NCBI RefSeq assembly: GCF_000620705.1 | Contig: NZ_KK211170.1 | Location: 194,836-258,835, forward strand | DNA from: Nocardioides sp. URHA0020 | Lineage (GTDB): Bacteria > Actinomycetota > Actinomycetes > Propionibacteriales > Nocardioidaceae | Reading direction: 5' to 3' | DNA: 64,000 nucleotides | Shown here: in pieces, positions 42,019 through 51,302 of the stretch | Numbering within the stretch: position 1 is the first letter of the stretch | How the letters are laid out: the number at the start of each line of letters is the position of its first letter | Notes under the pieces: generated by a model | Database searches by the model: none | Seen by the model: the letters and a program-made list of their open reading frames with translations, nothing else | What the model was told of the DNA's origin: nothing | Made by a program: the position numbers and the translations under genes

Positions 42019-43356
42019 TCACCAGCTGGTGTACAGCAGCTGCTGCACGAGCAGCGCACTCACGACCTGTGCCGCCACCCCCGCCCGCCGCCAGCGCTCG
42101 GGCAGCAGCGCGGTGGAGATCATCAGCCACGGCACGAACGGCAGCCAGATCCGCTCCACCTCGGCCTTGCTCATCCGGGACAGGTCGGCGAGCACGATCG
42201 CGCCCGCGGCGGCGCCGACGAGCAGCAGCACCACCCGGTCGGCGCGCCGCCGCAGCGCCACCGCCTGCGCGAGACCGGCGCCGAGCAGCGGGCCGGCGCA
42301 GACGAGGAGCGCGGCCAGGTTGCCCCACATCCAGTACGACGCGGGGCGGTCCGCAGCGATCCCGTCCCAGTAGCGGTCGTTGAGCACCGGGTACGCCGAC
42401 CACCACGTGAAGCCGCCGACGGCGAAGGCCAGAACCACCGCCAGCGCCGACAGCGCGGCCACCGGCAGGGGCAGCCACGAGCGTGCGAGCACCAGCACGG
42501 CCACGGCCAGCAGACCGACGAGCGGCAGGCCGTACGACATCATCACGCCGCAGCCGAGCAGCAGCCCGGCCAGCACCGACCACGCCACCAGTCGGCCACG
42601 GGCGGCGGAGCGGGCGCCGAGCGCCAGGCAGGCCAAGCCCCACGCGGCCACGGCCGCGAAGAGCGCGTCCGCCGACACGGCCATGAAGACCGCGGCCGGG
42701 GTCAGCACCAGGAACGGCGCCGCCCGCCGGGCCATCGTCTCGGAGCCGAGCGCGCGCAGCGTGGTCATCACGGCGAGCGCGGTGGTCGCGGCGATCACGG
42801 TCACCACGAGCCCGGCCGCGAAGTCGCCACCCAGCCCGAGCCGCACCAGCCCGACGAAGAAGAGCAGCGCCCCCGGCGGGTGGCCGGCGGGATGGGTCGG
42901 CCAGTTGTCCGGCGCGGAGTAGGGGATCCGCTCGACGTACGTCTGGAGCAGCGCGTGCACGTCGGTGACGGCGCGCGCCGAGCGCAGGTACTCGTAGTCG
43001 TCGCCCAGCACCCGCGAGATCCCCGACGTCCCGTCGACGAACGCCAGCGCGAGCAGCCAGGCCAGGCCCACGACGTACGACGTGAGCAGGAGCCGCCGCC
43101 ACGACAGCCGTTCGGCGAGGTCGACGGCGTAGCGCCACCCCAGCACCGCCAGCGCGATCGCCGGCAGGGTGCCGGGACCGAGGAGCTTCGGCTGCCAGTA
43201 GCCGTGCATCGGGGCGAGCTCGCCGGCCGCCAGGCTCCGGGGCGCCCGCGGCCAGACCTGCCAGTCGAGGACCGGCGGCACGGCGAAGGCCGCGGCGACC
43301 AGCGCCAGCGAGACGAGCAGGCCGATCCACGGCGCGCGAGCTCGGGTCGTCGGCAT
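42019..43356 (-). CDS. GT-C type integral membrane glycosyltransferase
   Basis: 445 aa from ATG 43354-43356. The -10 TACTGT (43363-43368, minus strand) is 6 nt upstream, so the message is likely leaderless. About ten membrane helices, starting WIGLLVSLALVAAAFAVPPV. A first large loop holds LGDDYEYLRSARAV with an acidic pair of the type used by polyprenyl-phosphate-dependent GT-C enzymes, and NWPTHPAGHPPGALLFF. It probably moves a sugar from a lipid carrier to an extracytoplasmic acceptor. It is divergent from the GT2 gene, which could make that lipid-linked sugar. Confidence 0.8.
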   Translation of the reverse strand: MPTTRARAPWIGLLVSLALVAAAFAVPPVLDWQVWPRAPRSLAAGELAPMHGYWQPKLLGPGTLPAIALAVLGWRYAVDLAERLSWRRLLLTSYVVGLAWLLALAFVDGTSGISRVLGDDYEYLRSARAVTDVHALLQTYVERIPYSAPDNWPTHPAGHPPGALLFFVGLVRLGLGGDFAAGLVVTVIAATTALAVMTTLRALGSETMARRAAPFLVLTPAAVFMAVSADALFAAVAAWGLACLALGARSAARGRLVAWSVLAGLLLGCGVMMSYGLPLVGLLAVAVLVLARSWLPLPVAALSALAVVLAFAVGGFTWWSAYPVLNDRYWDGIAADRPASYWMWGNLAALLVCAGPLLGAGLAQAVALRRRADRVVLLLVGAAAGAIVLADLSRMSKAEVERIWLPFVPWLMISTALLPERWRRAGVAAQVVSALLVQQLLYTSW

Positions 43357-43433
43357 GGTCAGACAGTAGGCCGTCACTGGTTCGTAAGTTCTCAGCGCGT
43401 TTGTCAGGGCTTCGGGGTGTCAACCTTCACAAC

Positions 43434-44093
43434 ATGGACCCTGTGTGCGACCTGATCCTCCCGTGCCGGGACGAGGCCGCCGCGCTCCGGACGCTGCTCC
43501 CGGCGGTCCCCGCGGAGTTCGCCGTCATCGTCGTGGACAACGGCTCGAGCGACGGTACGGCGGAGGTCGCCCGCGGGCTCGGCGCCACCGTGATCTCCGA
43601 GTCCACGCCCGGGTACGGCTCGGCGGTGCACGCGGGGCTGGTCGCGGCGACGCGCGAGTACGTCGCGTTCATGGACGGCGACGACTCCTTCGACCCCGCC
43701 GAGCTGCTCCCGATGCTCGAGGACGTGCGCTCCGGGCGCGCCGACCTCGCCGTCGGCCGTCGCCGGCCGGTGTCGCGTGGGGTGTGGCCGTGGCACGCGC
43801 GCCTCGGCAACGGCCTCATCGTGTGGTGGCTCCGGCGGCGGATCGGGATGACCACCCACGACATCGCTCCCATCCGGATCAGCCGTCGCGACGAACTACT
43901 CGCACTCGACGTACGCGACCGGAGGTTCGGCTATCCCGTGGAACTGCTGCAGAAGGCGACGCTCGCCGATTGGCGCCTCGCGGAGCGCGACGTGACCTAC
44001 CGCCCGCGCGCGGTCGGCACGCGCTCCAAGGTGTCCGGCTCGGTCCGCGGCACGGTGCGGGCCGCGCGCGACTTCTGGCGGGTGCTGGCATGA
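43434..44093 (+). CDS. Family 2 glycosyltransferase (polyprenol-phosphate type)
   Basis: 219 aa from ATG 43434; CAACCT (43421-43426) ends 7 nt upstream, suggesting leaderless translation. GT-A fold: CDLILPCRDEAAALRTLL, VVDNGSSDGTAEVARGLGA and the DxD-like FMDGDDSFDPAELLPML. DIAPIRISRRDELLALDVRDRRFGYPVELLQKA is typical of DPM1-like enzymes that load a sugar onto a polyprenyl phosphate. It is the first gene of a tightly overlapped run to the histidine kinase at 48682. Confidence 0.9.
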   Translation: MDPVCDLILPCRDEAAALRTLLPAVPAEFAVIVVDNGSSDGTAEVARGLGATVISESTPGYGSAVHAGLVAATREYVAFMDGDDSFDPAELLPMLEDVRSGRADLAVGRRRPVSRGVWPWHARLGNGLIVWWLRRRIGMTTHDIAPIRISRRDELLALDVRDRRFGYPVELLQKATLADWRLAERDVTYRPRAVGTRSKVSGSVRGTVRAARDFWRVLA

Positions 44094-44743
44094 GCGCCCG
44101 GGTGCTGGTGGTGGCCAAGGCTCCGGTCGCCGGTCAGGTGAAGACCCGGCTCGGAGCCGAGATCGGCATGGCCGCGGCCGCCGACGTGGCGGCGGCGGCG
44201 CTCCTGGACACGATGGCTGCCTGCACGGCGGCCTTCGGCCCGGACGGCTGCCTGCTCTCGCTGGCCGGCGACTTCGCCGACGCCGTCCGCGGCGACGAGC
44301 TCGCTCGCGCCGCCGAGGGGTGGTCGATCGCCCCGCAGCGCGGTGTCACCTTCGCCGAGCGCCTCGCCAATGCCCACCTGGACGTCCCGTACGGGGGGCC
44401 GGTCGTCCAGGTGGGCATGGACACCCCGCAGCTCACCCCGGAGCTGCTCGTCGAGGTCGCCGCCGCGGTCGACGAGCACGACGCCGTGCTCGGGCCCGCC
44501 GAGGACGGCGGCTGGTGGGTGCTCGCCCTGCGGCGACCCACGGGCGCACGGTCCCTGCACGACGTGCCGATGTCCACGCCGACGACGTACGACGACACCC
44601 GGCGCGCCCTGGTGGGCGAGGGTCTCGACGTCGTGACCGCGCCGACGCTGCGGGACGTCGACACGGTCGCCGACGCCACCGCGGTCGCCGCCGAGGCGCG
44701 TGACGGCGAGTTCGCCCGGGCCTGGCGGGGGGTGCGGTCATGA
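44090..44743 (+). CDS. DUF2064 / TIGR04282-type glycosyl- or nucleotidyltransferase
   Basis: 217 aa; the ATG 44090 overlaps the GT2 stop. The family signature is clear: VVAKAPVAGQVKTRLGAEIG, then QRGVTFAERLANAH, VVQVGMDTPQLTPELL, and GPAEDGGWWVLALR. The fold resembles nucleotidyltransferases. TIGR04282 relatives are found in arsenosugar pathways, where they act on sugars derived from SAM. No arsenic gene is visible here. Its pairing with an MTA phosphorylase suggests use of a ribosyl-type phosphate, which is inference. Confidence 0.85.
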   Translation: MSARVLVVAKAPVAGQVKTRLGAEIGMAAAADVAAAALLDTMAACTAAFGPDGCLLSLAGDFADAVRGDELARAAEGWSIAPQRGVTFAERLANAHLDVPYGGPVVQVGMDTPQLTPELLVEVAAAVDEHDAVLGPAEDGGWWVLALRRPTGARSLHDVPMSTPTTYDDTRRALVGEGLDVVTAPTLRDVDTVADATAVAAEARDGEFARAWRGVRS

Positions 44744-45309
44744 GCATCGACCTGCCGCTGCACCGGCTGCTGCTCGATCAGTGGGACCGGCCGGCCGACG
44801 AGGACGACGAGACGATGCTGTCGCGATGTACGGGGCCGACGCTCGACGTGGGCTGTGGTCCGGGCCGGCTCACCGTGGCCCTCGCCGGTCAGGGCCTGGT
44901 CGTGCTCGGGATCGACGTCGTCAGCGGTGCGGTGGGCCGGACCCGCGAGCGTGGCGGTGCCGCGCTGCGACGCGACGTCTTCGAGACCCTCCCGGGCGAG
45001 GGTCGCTGGGAGACCGCCCTGCTCGCCGACGGCAACGTCGGCATCGGGGGCGACCCGGTCGCGCTGCTCCGCCGGCTCCGCGAGGTGCTGGACCCCCGCG
45101 GACGGGTGGTGGCCGAGGTCGCGCCGCCCGGCACCCCGCACACGGTCGACTGGGCGACGCTGGAGTGCGACGACGAGCGCCACGTCATCCGCTGGTCCGT
45201 CGTCGGGATCGAGGACGTCGACCGCATCGCGCACGAGGCCGGTCTGGCCGTCGTGGAGCGCCTCCGATCCGGGGAGCGGTGGTTCGCCGTCCTCGAGGAA
45301 GCGGCGTGA
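44740..45309 (+). CDS. Class I SAM-dependent methyltransferase
   Basis: 189 aa; the ATG 44740 overlaps the previous stop. Motif I is LDVGCGPGRLTVALAGQG with the following acidic residue in VLGIDVVSGA; motif II-like WETALLADGNVGIGGDPVALLRRLREVL is present. The C-terminal half is short (EAGLAVVERLRSGERWFAVLEEA). It probably modifies the sugar or lipid product of the cluster; the substrate is unknown. It overlaps the next start (GTGA). Confidence 0.87.
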   Translation: MSIDLPLHRLLLDQWDRPADEDDETMLSRCTGPTLDVGCGPGRLTVALAGQGLVVLGIDVVSGAVGRTRERGGAALRRDVFETLPGEGRWETALLADGNVGIGGDPVALLRRLREVLDPRGRVVAEVAPPGTPHTVDWATLECDDERHVIRWSVVGIEDVDRIAHEAGLAVVERLRSGERWFAVLEEAA

Positions 45310-46457
45310 AGGTCCCGGAGGACACCGCCTTCCGATCGCAGCTGCGCAGTGCGGCCGTCACCGCCCGGGTCGGCACCTGGCTGGGGATCTGCTTCACCAT
45401 CTGCTTCGTCACCGGCCTGATCAGCCACTACGCCCAGAACGTGTCCCAGCCGATCCCGTTCCCGACCAGCCCGTCCTGGGGCTACCGGGTGACCCAGGGG
45501 CTGCACGTCATCACCGGTACGGCGTCGGTGCCGCTGCTGCTCGTCAAGCTCTGGACCGTCTACCCCAAGCTCTTCGCGCGACCCTCGCGCGACGCGCGCA
45601 AGCTCGTGCTGGAGGTCCTCGAGCGCGGCTCGATCGCGGTCCTGGTCGCCGGTGCGATCTTCCAGCTGGCGTCGGGCCTGGCCAACTCAGCGCAGTGGTA
45701 CCCGTGGAGCTTCTCCTTCCGCACCACCCATTACGCGATCGCCTGGATCACGATCGGCGCGCTGCTCGTGCACATCGCGGTCAAGCTGCCGATCATCCGC
45801 GGCGCGCTGACCTCCGATGTCGAGGACACGACGTACGACCGGCCGACCGCGACGGAGCCGGGCGCGCTGTCGCGACGCGGGCTCCTGCGCACGACGTGGG
45901 TGGCCGCCGGGGTGGCCGTCCTGGCCACCGCCGGCAGCACCGTGCCGATCCTGCGCAGGGTCTCGGTGCTCGGCGTCCGCTCCGGTGACGGCCCGGCCGG
46001 CATCCCGATCAACAAGTCGGCAGCCGCGGCGAAGGTCGCTCCCGCAGCGACCAGCTCCGGCTACCGACTCACCGTGGCGTACGGCGACCGCGAGGTCTCG
46101 ATGACCCGCGACGAGCTGCGCGCGATGGAGCAGACCAGCGAGCGGCTGCCCATCGCCTGCGTAGAGGGCTGGAGCGCGAGCGGCACCTGGACCGGGGTCC
46201 GGGTGCGGACCCTGCTCGACCTCGTCGACGCGCCGAGGGGCAGCGAGGTGCACGTGGTCTCGCTGCAGCAGGCGGGACCCTACAAGCGCACCGTGCTGCA
46301 GGACGGCTTCGCCGACGACGACCGCACCCTCCTCGCGCTCGAGCTCGAGGGCGAGCCGCTCGCCCTGGACCACGGCTACCCCGCCCGGCTGATCGCCCCC
46401 AACCGGCCCGGCGTCCTCCAGACCAAGTGGGTCACCCGGTTGGAGGTGTCGGCATGA
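45306..46457 (+). CDS. Molybdopterin oxidoreductase with N-terminal cytochrome b-like membrane domain
   Basis: 383 aa from GTG 45306. Residues 1-175 carry about four helices with histidines placed like heme ligands (GLISHYAQN, GYRVTQGLHVITG, TTHYAIAWITIGALLVHIAVK). After SRRGLLRTTW, a further helix (AAGVAVLATAGSTVPIL) leads to an extracytoplasmic sulfite-oxidase-fold domain with the Mo-ligand Cys near 285 in LPIACVEGWSASGTWTGV, then LDHGYPARLIAPNRPGVLQTKWV. It is a YedYZ-like pair on one chain. The role is probably reductive repair or modification at the membrane surface. Confidence 0.88.
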   Translation: MKVPEDTAFRSQLRSAAVTARVGTWLGICFTICFVTGLISHYAQNVSQPIPFPTSPSWGYRVTQGLHVITGTASVPLLLVKLWTVYPKLFARPSRDARKLVLEVLERGSIAVLVAGAIFQLASGLANSAQWYPWSFSFRTTHYAIAWITIGALLVHIAVKLPIIRGALTSDVEDTTYDRPTATEPGALSRRGLLRTTWVAAGVAVLATAGSTVPILRRVSVLGVRSGDGPAGIPINKSAAAAKVAPAATSSGYRLTVAYGDREVSMTRDELRAMEQTSERLPIACVEGWSASGTWTGVRVRTLLDLVDAPRGSEVHVVSLQQAGPYKRTVLQDGFADDDRTLLALELEGEPLALDHGYPARLIAPNRPGVLQTKWVTRLEVSA

Positions 46458-46906
46458 GGTGGCTGCAAGTAGTCGTCGCCGCACTCGGTGTCGTCGTCGG
46501 CGGGTTCGGGGCCTGGCTGCTGCTCAGCCGTCAGGACCTCGACCAGCTGGGCAACGCGGCGGTCTGGCTCGCCGCCGGCGTGATCCTGCACGACGGCGTG
46601 CTCGCGTTCGCGACGTTGCTGGTCGCGGCCTTCGTGCTGCCCCTGCTGCCGCGTGCGGCTCGGGCACCGGCCGTCGTTGGCCTCGTCGTCCTGGGGGCGA
46701 CGACGCTGCTCGCCGTACCCGTGCTCGGGAGGTTCGGCGCCCGGCCGGACAACGACACGCTGCTCGACCGCAACTACGTCGCCGGCTGGCTGGTGCTCGC
46801 CGCGATCACCCTGGTGGCGGTCGTGGTCGCGTCGGTCCTACGCTCGCGGGCAGGAGGTACCCGTGGCCCGCGTCCTGGTGGTCGACGACGACCACACCGT
46901 GCGTGA
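46454..46906 (+). CDS. Small integral membrane protein of unknown function
   Basis: 150 aa from ATG 46454, overlapping the oxidoreductase stop. Four membrane segments: VVVAALGVVVGGFGAWLLL, WLAAGVILHDGVLAFATLLVAAFVLPLL, VVGLVVLGATTLLAVPVL and AGWLVLAAITLVAVVVASVL. A loop between the last two reads FGARPDNDTLLDRNY. It belongs to a family often encoded next to such Mo enzymes, but I cannot name it. The tail overlaps the next gene by 44 nt. Confidence 0.75.
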   Translation: MRWLQVVVAALGVVVGGFGAWLLLSRQDLDQLGNAAVWLAAGVILHDGVLAFATLLVAAFVLPLLPRAARAPAVVGLVVLGATTLLAVPVLGRFGARPDNDTLLDRNYVAGWLVLAAITLVAVVVASVLRSRAGGTRGPRPGGRRRPHRA

Positions 46907-47540
46907 GGTGGTCGTCTCCTACCTGCGCGCCCACGAGTACGACGTGGTCGAGGCGGCCGACGGCGAGACCGCGCTGAGCACGATGCGCGAGGCGCCCGCC
47001 GACCTCGTGGTGCTCGACCTGATGCTGCCCGGCATCGACGGGCTCGAGGTGTGCCGGCGCCTGCGGACGACCAGCGACGTCCCCGTGATCATGCTGACGG
47101 CGCTGGGGGAGGAGACCGACCGGGTGGTGGGTCTCGAGACCGGCGCGGACGACTACGTCAGCAAGCCCTTCAGCCCCCGTGAGCTGGTGCTCCGCGTCGA
47201 CTCGGTGCTCCGGCGGACCGGCGCCGCTCCGACGCCCCAGCGGCTCGTCGACGGTGACCTGGTCGTCGACGAGGGCGCCCACGTGGCGACCCGGGACGGC
47301 GAGGCCCTGGCCCTCACCGGCCGCGAGTTCGACCTGCTGCGCTTCCTGCTCGCGCACCCGGGCACGGCGTACTCCCGCGAGGAGCTCCTGCGGGAGGTGT
47401 GGGGCTGGTCGATCGGCGACCACTCGACCGTGACCGTGCACGTCCGTCGACTCCGGGAGAAGGTCGAGCGCGACCCGACCCGTCCGGAGCGGCTGCAGAC
47501 GGTGTGGGGCGTGGGCTACCGGTGGGAGACGGCGACGTGA
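46863..47540 (+). CDS. OmpR/PhoB-type response regulator
   Basis: 225 aa from GTG 46863 with AGGAGG (46852-46857) 5 nt upstream; this decides the start inside the preceding gene. Receiver: VLVVDDDHTVREVV, phospho-Asp in LVVLDLMLPGIDGLEVCRRL, Lys in DYVSKPFSPREL. The C-terminal winged helix ends STVTVHVRRLREKVERDPTRPERLQTVWGVGYRW. It is co-transcribed with the kinase gene after it, and probably reads the state of the envelope pathway encoded upstream. Confidence 0.94.
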   Translation: MARVLVVDDDHTVREVVVSYLRAHEYDVVEAADGETALSTMREAPADLVVLDLMLPGIDGLEVCRRLRTTSDVPVIMLTALGEETDRVVGLETGADDYVSKPFSPRELVLRVDSVLRRTGAAPTPQRLVDGDLVVDEGAHVATRDGEALALTGREFDLLRFLLAHPGTAYSREELLREVWGWSIGDHSTVTVHVRRLREKVERDPTRPERLQTVWGVGYRWETAT

Positions 47541-48682
47541 CGAGCGACCAGGTGCAGATCGTGCTGGTGGCCGCGGTGTGCGCGGTCGGTGTCGGGGTGC
47601 TCGGGCTCGGCGCCGCCTGGCTGCTGCGGCGCCGCTCGATCCGGTGGCAGCTGAGCCTGGTCGTCGTGGTGGCGATCGGCTCCGTGCTGGCCGGCGTCGT
47701 GGCGGCCGCCCGGATGATGTTCATCTCGCCGCACGACTGGGGCGTGGTCGCGCTGGTCGCGGGTGCCGCCGGTGCGGTGTCGCTGGTGGTCGCGATCGCC
47801 GTCGGCGTCGCGATCTCCCGCTGGTCCGAGGCGCTGCGCCAGGACGCCCGGTTGCTGGACGCCCACGGCACGTACGTCGCCGGGCGCCGCGGTCCGAGCG
47901 AGCTCCAGGCCCTGTCGGAGGAGTTGGCGCGCACCAGCGAGCGGCTCGAGGAGTCCCGGCTGCGCGAGTCGCGGCTGGAGGAGTCGCGGCGCGAGCTCGT
48001 CTCCTGGGTGTCGCACGACCTGCGCACCCCGTTGGCCGGCATGCGCGCGATGACCGAGGCGCTCGAGGACGGCATGGCCGTGGACCCCGAGCGCTACCAC
48101 CGGCAGATCCGCGCGGAGGTCGACCGGATGGTGCGGATGGTCGACGACCTCTTCGAGCTCTCCCGGATCCACGCCGGCGTGCTCCGGATCACGCCGGAGC
48201 CGGTGATGCTGCGCGACCTGGTCAGCGAGGCGATCGCAGGTGCCGACCCGGTGGCTCGTGCGCGCAGCGTGCGGCTCGGCGGGAGCGTCGAGGACGGGAT
48301 CGTGCTGACCGCCGACGCCGCCGGGATGTCGCGCGTGATGACCAACCTGATCATGAACGCGATCCGGCACACCCCGGCCGACGGCGTCGTCGAGATCCGG
48401 GGGCGCGCGCTGCGCGACGGGGTCGAGCTCAGCGTGAGCGACGAGTGCGGAGGGCTCTCGGAGGAGGACATGGGCCGGGTCTTCGACCTGGCCTGGCGCG
48501 GAGAGTCGGCGCGTACGCCGCCGCCGGCCCTCGGCCCGGACCTGGGTGAGGCGCGCGGAGCCGGCCTCGGGCTGGCCATCGTCAAGGGCATCGTCGAGGC
48601 GCACCACGGCAACGTCCGGGTCGAGAACGTCGGTGACCCGACCCCGGCGGGCTGCCGCTTCCTGGTGCGCCTGCCGGTCTGA
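47537..48682 (+). CDS. Sensor histidine kinase (HisKA type)
   Basis: 381 aa; GTG 47537 overlaps the regulator stop. Three N-terminal helices (QIVLVAAVCAVGVGVLGLGAAWLL; LSLVVVVAIGSVLAGVVAAA; VVALVAGAAGAVSLVVAIAVGVAIS) have almost no extracytoplasmic loop, so it probably senses within the membrane. An acidic/Arg coiled coil leads to the H box SWVSHDLRTPLAGMRAM, N box NLIMNAIRHTPADG and G box GAGLGLAIVKGIVEAHHG. It is the last gene of the run starting at 43434. Confidence 0.93.
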   Translation: MTSDQVQIVLVAAVCAVGVGVLGLGAAWLLRRRSIRWQLSLVVVVAIGSVLAGVVAAARMMFISPHDWGVVALVAGAAGAVSLVVAIAVGVAISRWSEALRQDARLLDAHGTYVAGRRGPSELQALSEELARTSERLEESRLRESRLEESRRELVSWVSHDLRTPLAGMRAMTEALEDGMAVDPERYHRQIRAEVDRMVRMVDDLFELSRIHAGVLRITPEPVMLRDLVSEAIAGADPVARARSVRLGGSVEDGIVLTADAAGMSRVMTNLIMNAIRHTPADGVVEIRGRALRDGVELSVSDECGGLSEEDMGRVFDLAWRGESARTPPPALGPDLGEARGAGLGLAIVKGIVEAHHGNVRVENVGDPTPAGCRFLVRLPV

Positions 48683-48731
48683 CGCGGCGCGGAGCGGGCG
48701 AGGAGCGACACGCCGTACGTCGCTGCGGTGA

Positions 48732-48839
48732 TCGAACAGGTGTTCGGGCTAGGTTGTGTCCACAGGCATGACGCGGACGAGGTAGTCCACAGGTCGTGAC
48801 GGCGCTGACCAGGCGCTGTCGGTGGCTCGCTCTAGCGTC
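48732..48839 (+). promoter_or_regulatory. Dual recA promoter: LexA box and RecA-NDp (PafBC) element
   Basis: TCGAAC-AGGT-GTTCGG (48732-48747) matches 11 of 12 LexA-box bases and is followed by TAGGTT (48750-48755), giving an SOS promoter. Downstream, CTGTCGGTG (48817-48825), 8 nt and TAGCGT (48834-48839) form a RecA-NDp promoter with transcription starting near 48846, about 34 nt before the ATG. recA thus has one LexA-controlled and one LexA-independent damage promoter, as in mycobacteria. Confidence 0.85.
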
Positions 48840-48879
48840 GTCGACGTGCCTCACCCGACGAGAGAAAAGGACACACACC

Positions 48880-49929
<1,050 letters not shown>

Positions 49930-49951
49930 GGCCCGCCGGTGGCCAGGCTCC

Positions 49952-50000
49952 GGTCGTCGCCACCTCGACCACCGCGGTCGGTGGTCGAGGTGCGACGACC
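49952..50000. terminator. Long hairpin between recA and recX
   Basis: GGTCGTCGC-C-ACCTCGACCAC (49952-49972) pairs with GTGGTCGAGGT-GCGACGACC (49980-50000), giving a stem of about 20 bp with one bulge and a 7-nt loop. It starts 22 nt after the recA stop. It may end most recA transcripts, or allow partial read-through to keep recX low. No T tract follows. Confidence 0.75.
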
Positions 50001-50048
50001 GACGAGCCCCGGCCGCGAGACCACCCCACCGTCACCGGAGGCGTGATC

Positions 50049-50753
50049 ATGACTCTGCACGAAGACCGGCCACCGCCCGACTGGCTCGGTGACGTCTCGG
50101 ACGGGGTGGACGCCTGGACCCGGCGCTCCAGCGCGCCGGACACACCCACGGCGGAGCCCACCACGGCGGAGCCGGCGCCGGAGCCTCGAGCGCGAGCGAG
50201 GCGACGATCGAGCCCACCACCACCGGACCGGGCGGCCCAGGTCCCCGACGCCGACCCCGAGGCGGTGGCCCGCAAGATCCTGCTCGACCAGTTGACCGGT
50301 CAGGCCCGCAGCCGCCAGGAGCTGGCCGACAAGCTCGCGGCCAAGCTCGTGCCGGACGACGTGGCGACCCAGCTCCTCGACCGGTTCGAGGAGGTCGGCC
50401 TGATCGACGACGATGCGTTCGCGCGGGCCTGGATCGCGTCCCGCGGATCCGCTGGCTCCGGGTCGGGGCGTCGGCTCGCCAAGCGGGCGCTCGCGCAGGA
50501 GCTGCACCGCAAGGGCATCGACCGCGAGGTCGCCCGGGAGGCGCTCGACGAGATCGACCCGGCCGACGAGGAGGCCGCGGCGCGGTCGCTGGTGCGCGCC
50601 AAGCTGTCGTCGGTGGCGCGCGTCGACGACGTCAAGGCCACGCGTCGCCTGGTCGGGATGCTCGCCCGCAAGGGCTACGGCGCCGGGCTCGCGTTCGCGG
50701 TCGTCAACGACGAGCTCGCCGCCGCAGGTCGCGCCGAGATTCCCGGGGACTGA
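50049..50753 (+). CDS. recX: Regulatory protein RecX
   Basis: 234 aa from ATG 50049 (a GTG two codons earlier is possible). The first 75 residues are a Pro/Ala/Arg-rich, probably unstructured extension (TAEPTTAEPAPEPRARARRR). The RecX core follows with three helix-repeat segments: ARKILLDQLTGQARSRQELADKLAAKLVPDDVA, VGLIDDDAFARAWIASR, and RLAKRALAQELHRKGIDREVAREALDEI. It binds the RecA filament and inhibits it. It is separated from recA by a hairpin and 119 bp. Confidence 0.93.
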   Translation: MTLHEDRPPPDWLGDVSDGVDAWTRRSSAPDTPTAEPTTAEPAPEPRARARRRSSPPPPDRAAQVPDADPEAVARKILLDQLTGQARSRQELADKLAAKLVPDDVATQLLDRFEEVGLIDDDAFARAWIASRGSAGSGSGRRLAKRALAQELHRKGIDREVAREALDEIDPADEEAAARSLVRAKLSSVARVDDVKATRRLVGMLARKGYGAGLAFAVVNDELAAAGRAEIPGD

Positions 50754-50810
50754 GGAGGTTGCCCGGCGACCGTCTCGAAATCGAGGGCTCCGACCGGCCA
50801 CAATGCTCTG

Positions 50811-51302
50811 GTGGCGACTGAGCGCGAGATCCTGACGTACGAGCTGTTCGGCACCGCGGTGCTCGACCTGGCGCAGCAGGTGGTCGACTCCGGCTACGAG
50901 CCCGACCTGATCCTGTCGATCGCGCGCGGTGGTCTCGGGCTGGGCATGGGCCTGGGCTACGCGCTGGACGTGAAGAACCTGTCGGCGGTCAACGTCGAGT
51001 TCTACACCGGCGTCGAGCAGCGCCTCGACGTGCCGATCATGCTGCCGCCGACGCCGGCCGCGGTCGACCTGGCGGGGCTGCGGATCCTGATCGCCGACGA
51101 CGTGGCCGACACCGGCAAGACGCTCGAGGTCGTGCAGAGCTTCGTGGCCGACCAGGTGGCGGAAGCACGCAGCGCGGTGATCTACGAGAAGCCGTGGACG
51201 GTGATCCGCCCGGAGTACGTCTGGCGGCACACCGAGGCGTGGATCGACTTCCCGTGGTCGGCGGCGCCGCCGCTGGTGCAGCGGGCGAAGCCGGGGTCGT
51301 GA
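50811..51302 (+). CDS. Type I phosphoribosyltransferase family protein
   Basis: 163 aa from GTG 50811, 6 nt after CACAAT (50799-50804), so probably leaderless. The PRPP-binding motif is ILIADDVADTGKTLEVV; N-terminal LILSIARGGLGLGMGLGYAL is the usual PPi-binding loop. It lacks a specificity hood that would name a purine or pyrimidine base, and is shorter than Hpt. Xanthine-guanine or unknown phosphoribosyl transfer is possible. It overlaps the GNAT gene by TGA/GTG. Confidence 0.87.
   Translation: MATEREILTYELFGTAVLDLAQQVVDSGYEPDLILSIARGGLGLGMGLGYALDVKNLSAVNVEFYTGVEQRLDVPIMLPPTPAAVDLAGLRILIADDVADTGKTLEVVQSFVADQVAEARSAVIYEKPWTVIRPEYVWRHTEAWIDFPWSAAPPLVQRAKPGS

Noticed and set aside
44090..44743. 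Arsenosugar biosynthesis cluster
   Set aside because: The DUF2064 protein fits the wider family, but no arsenic methyltransferase, radical SAM enzyme or ars gene is present.
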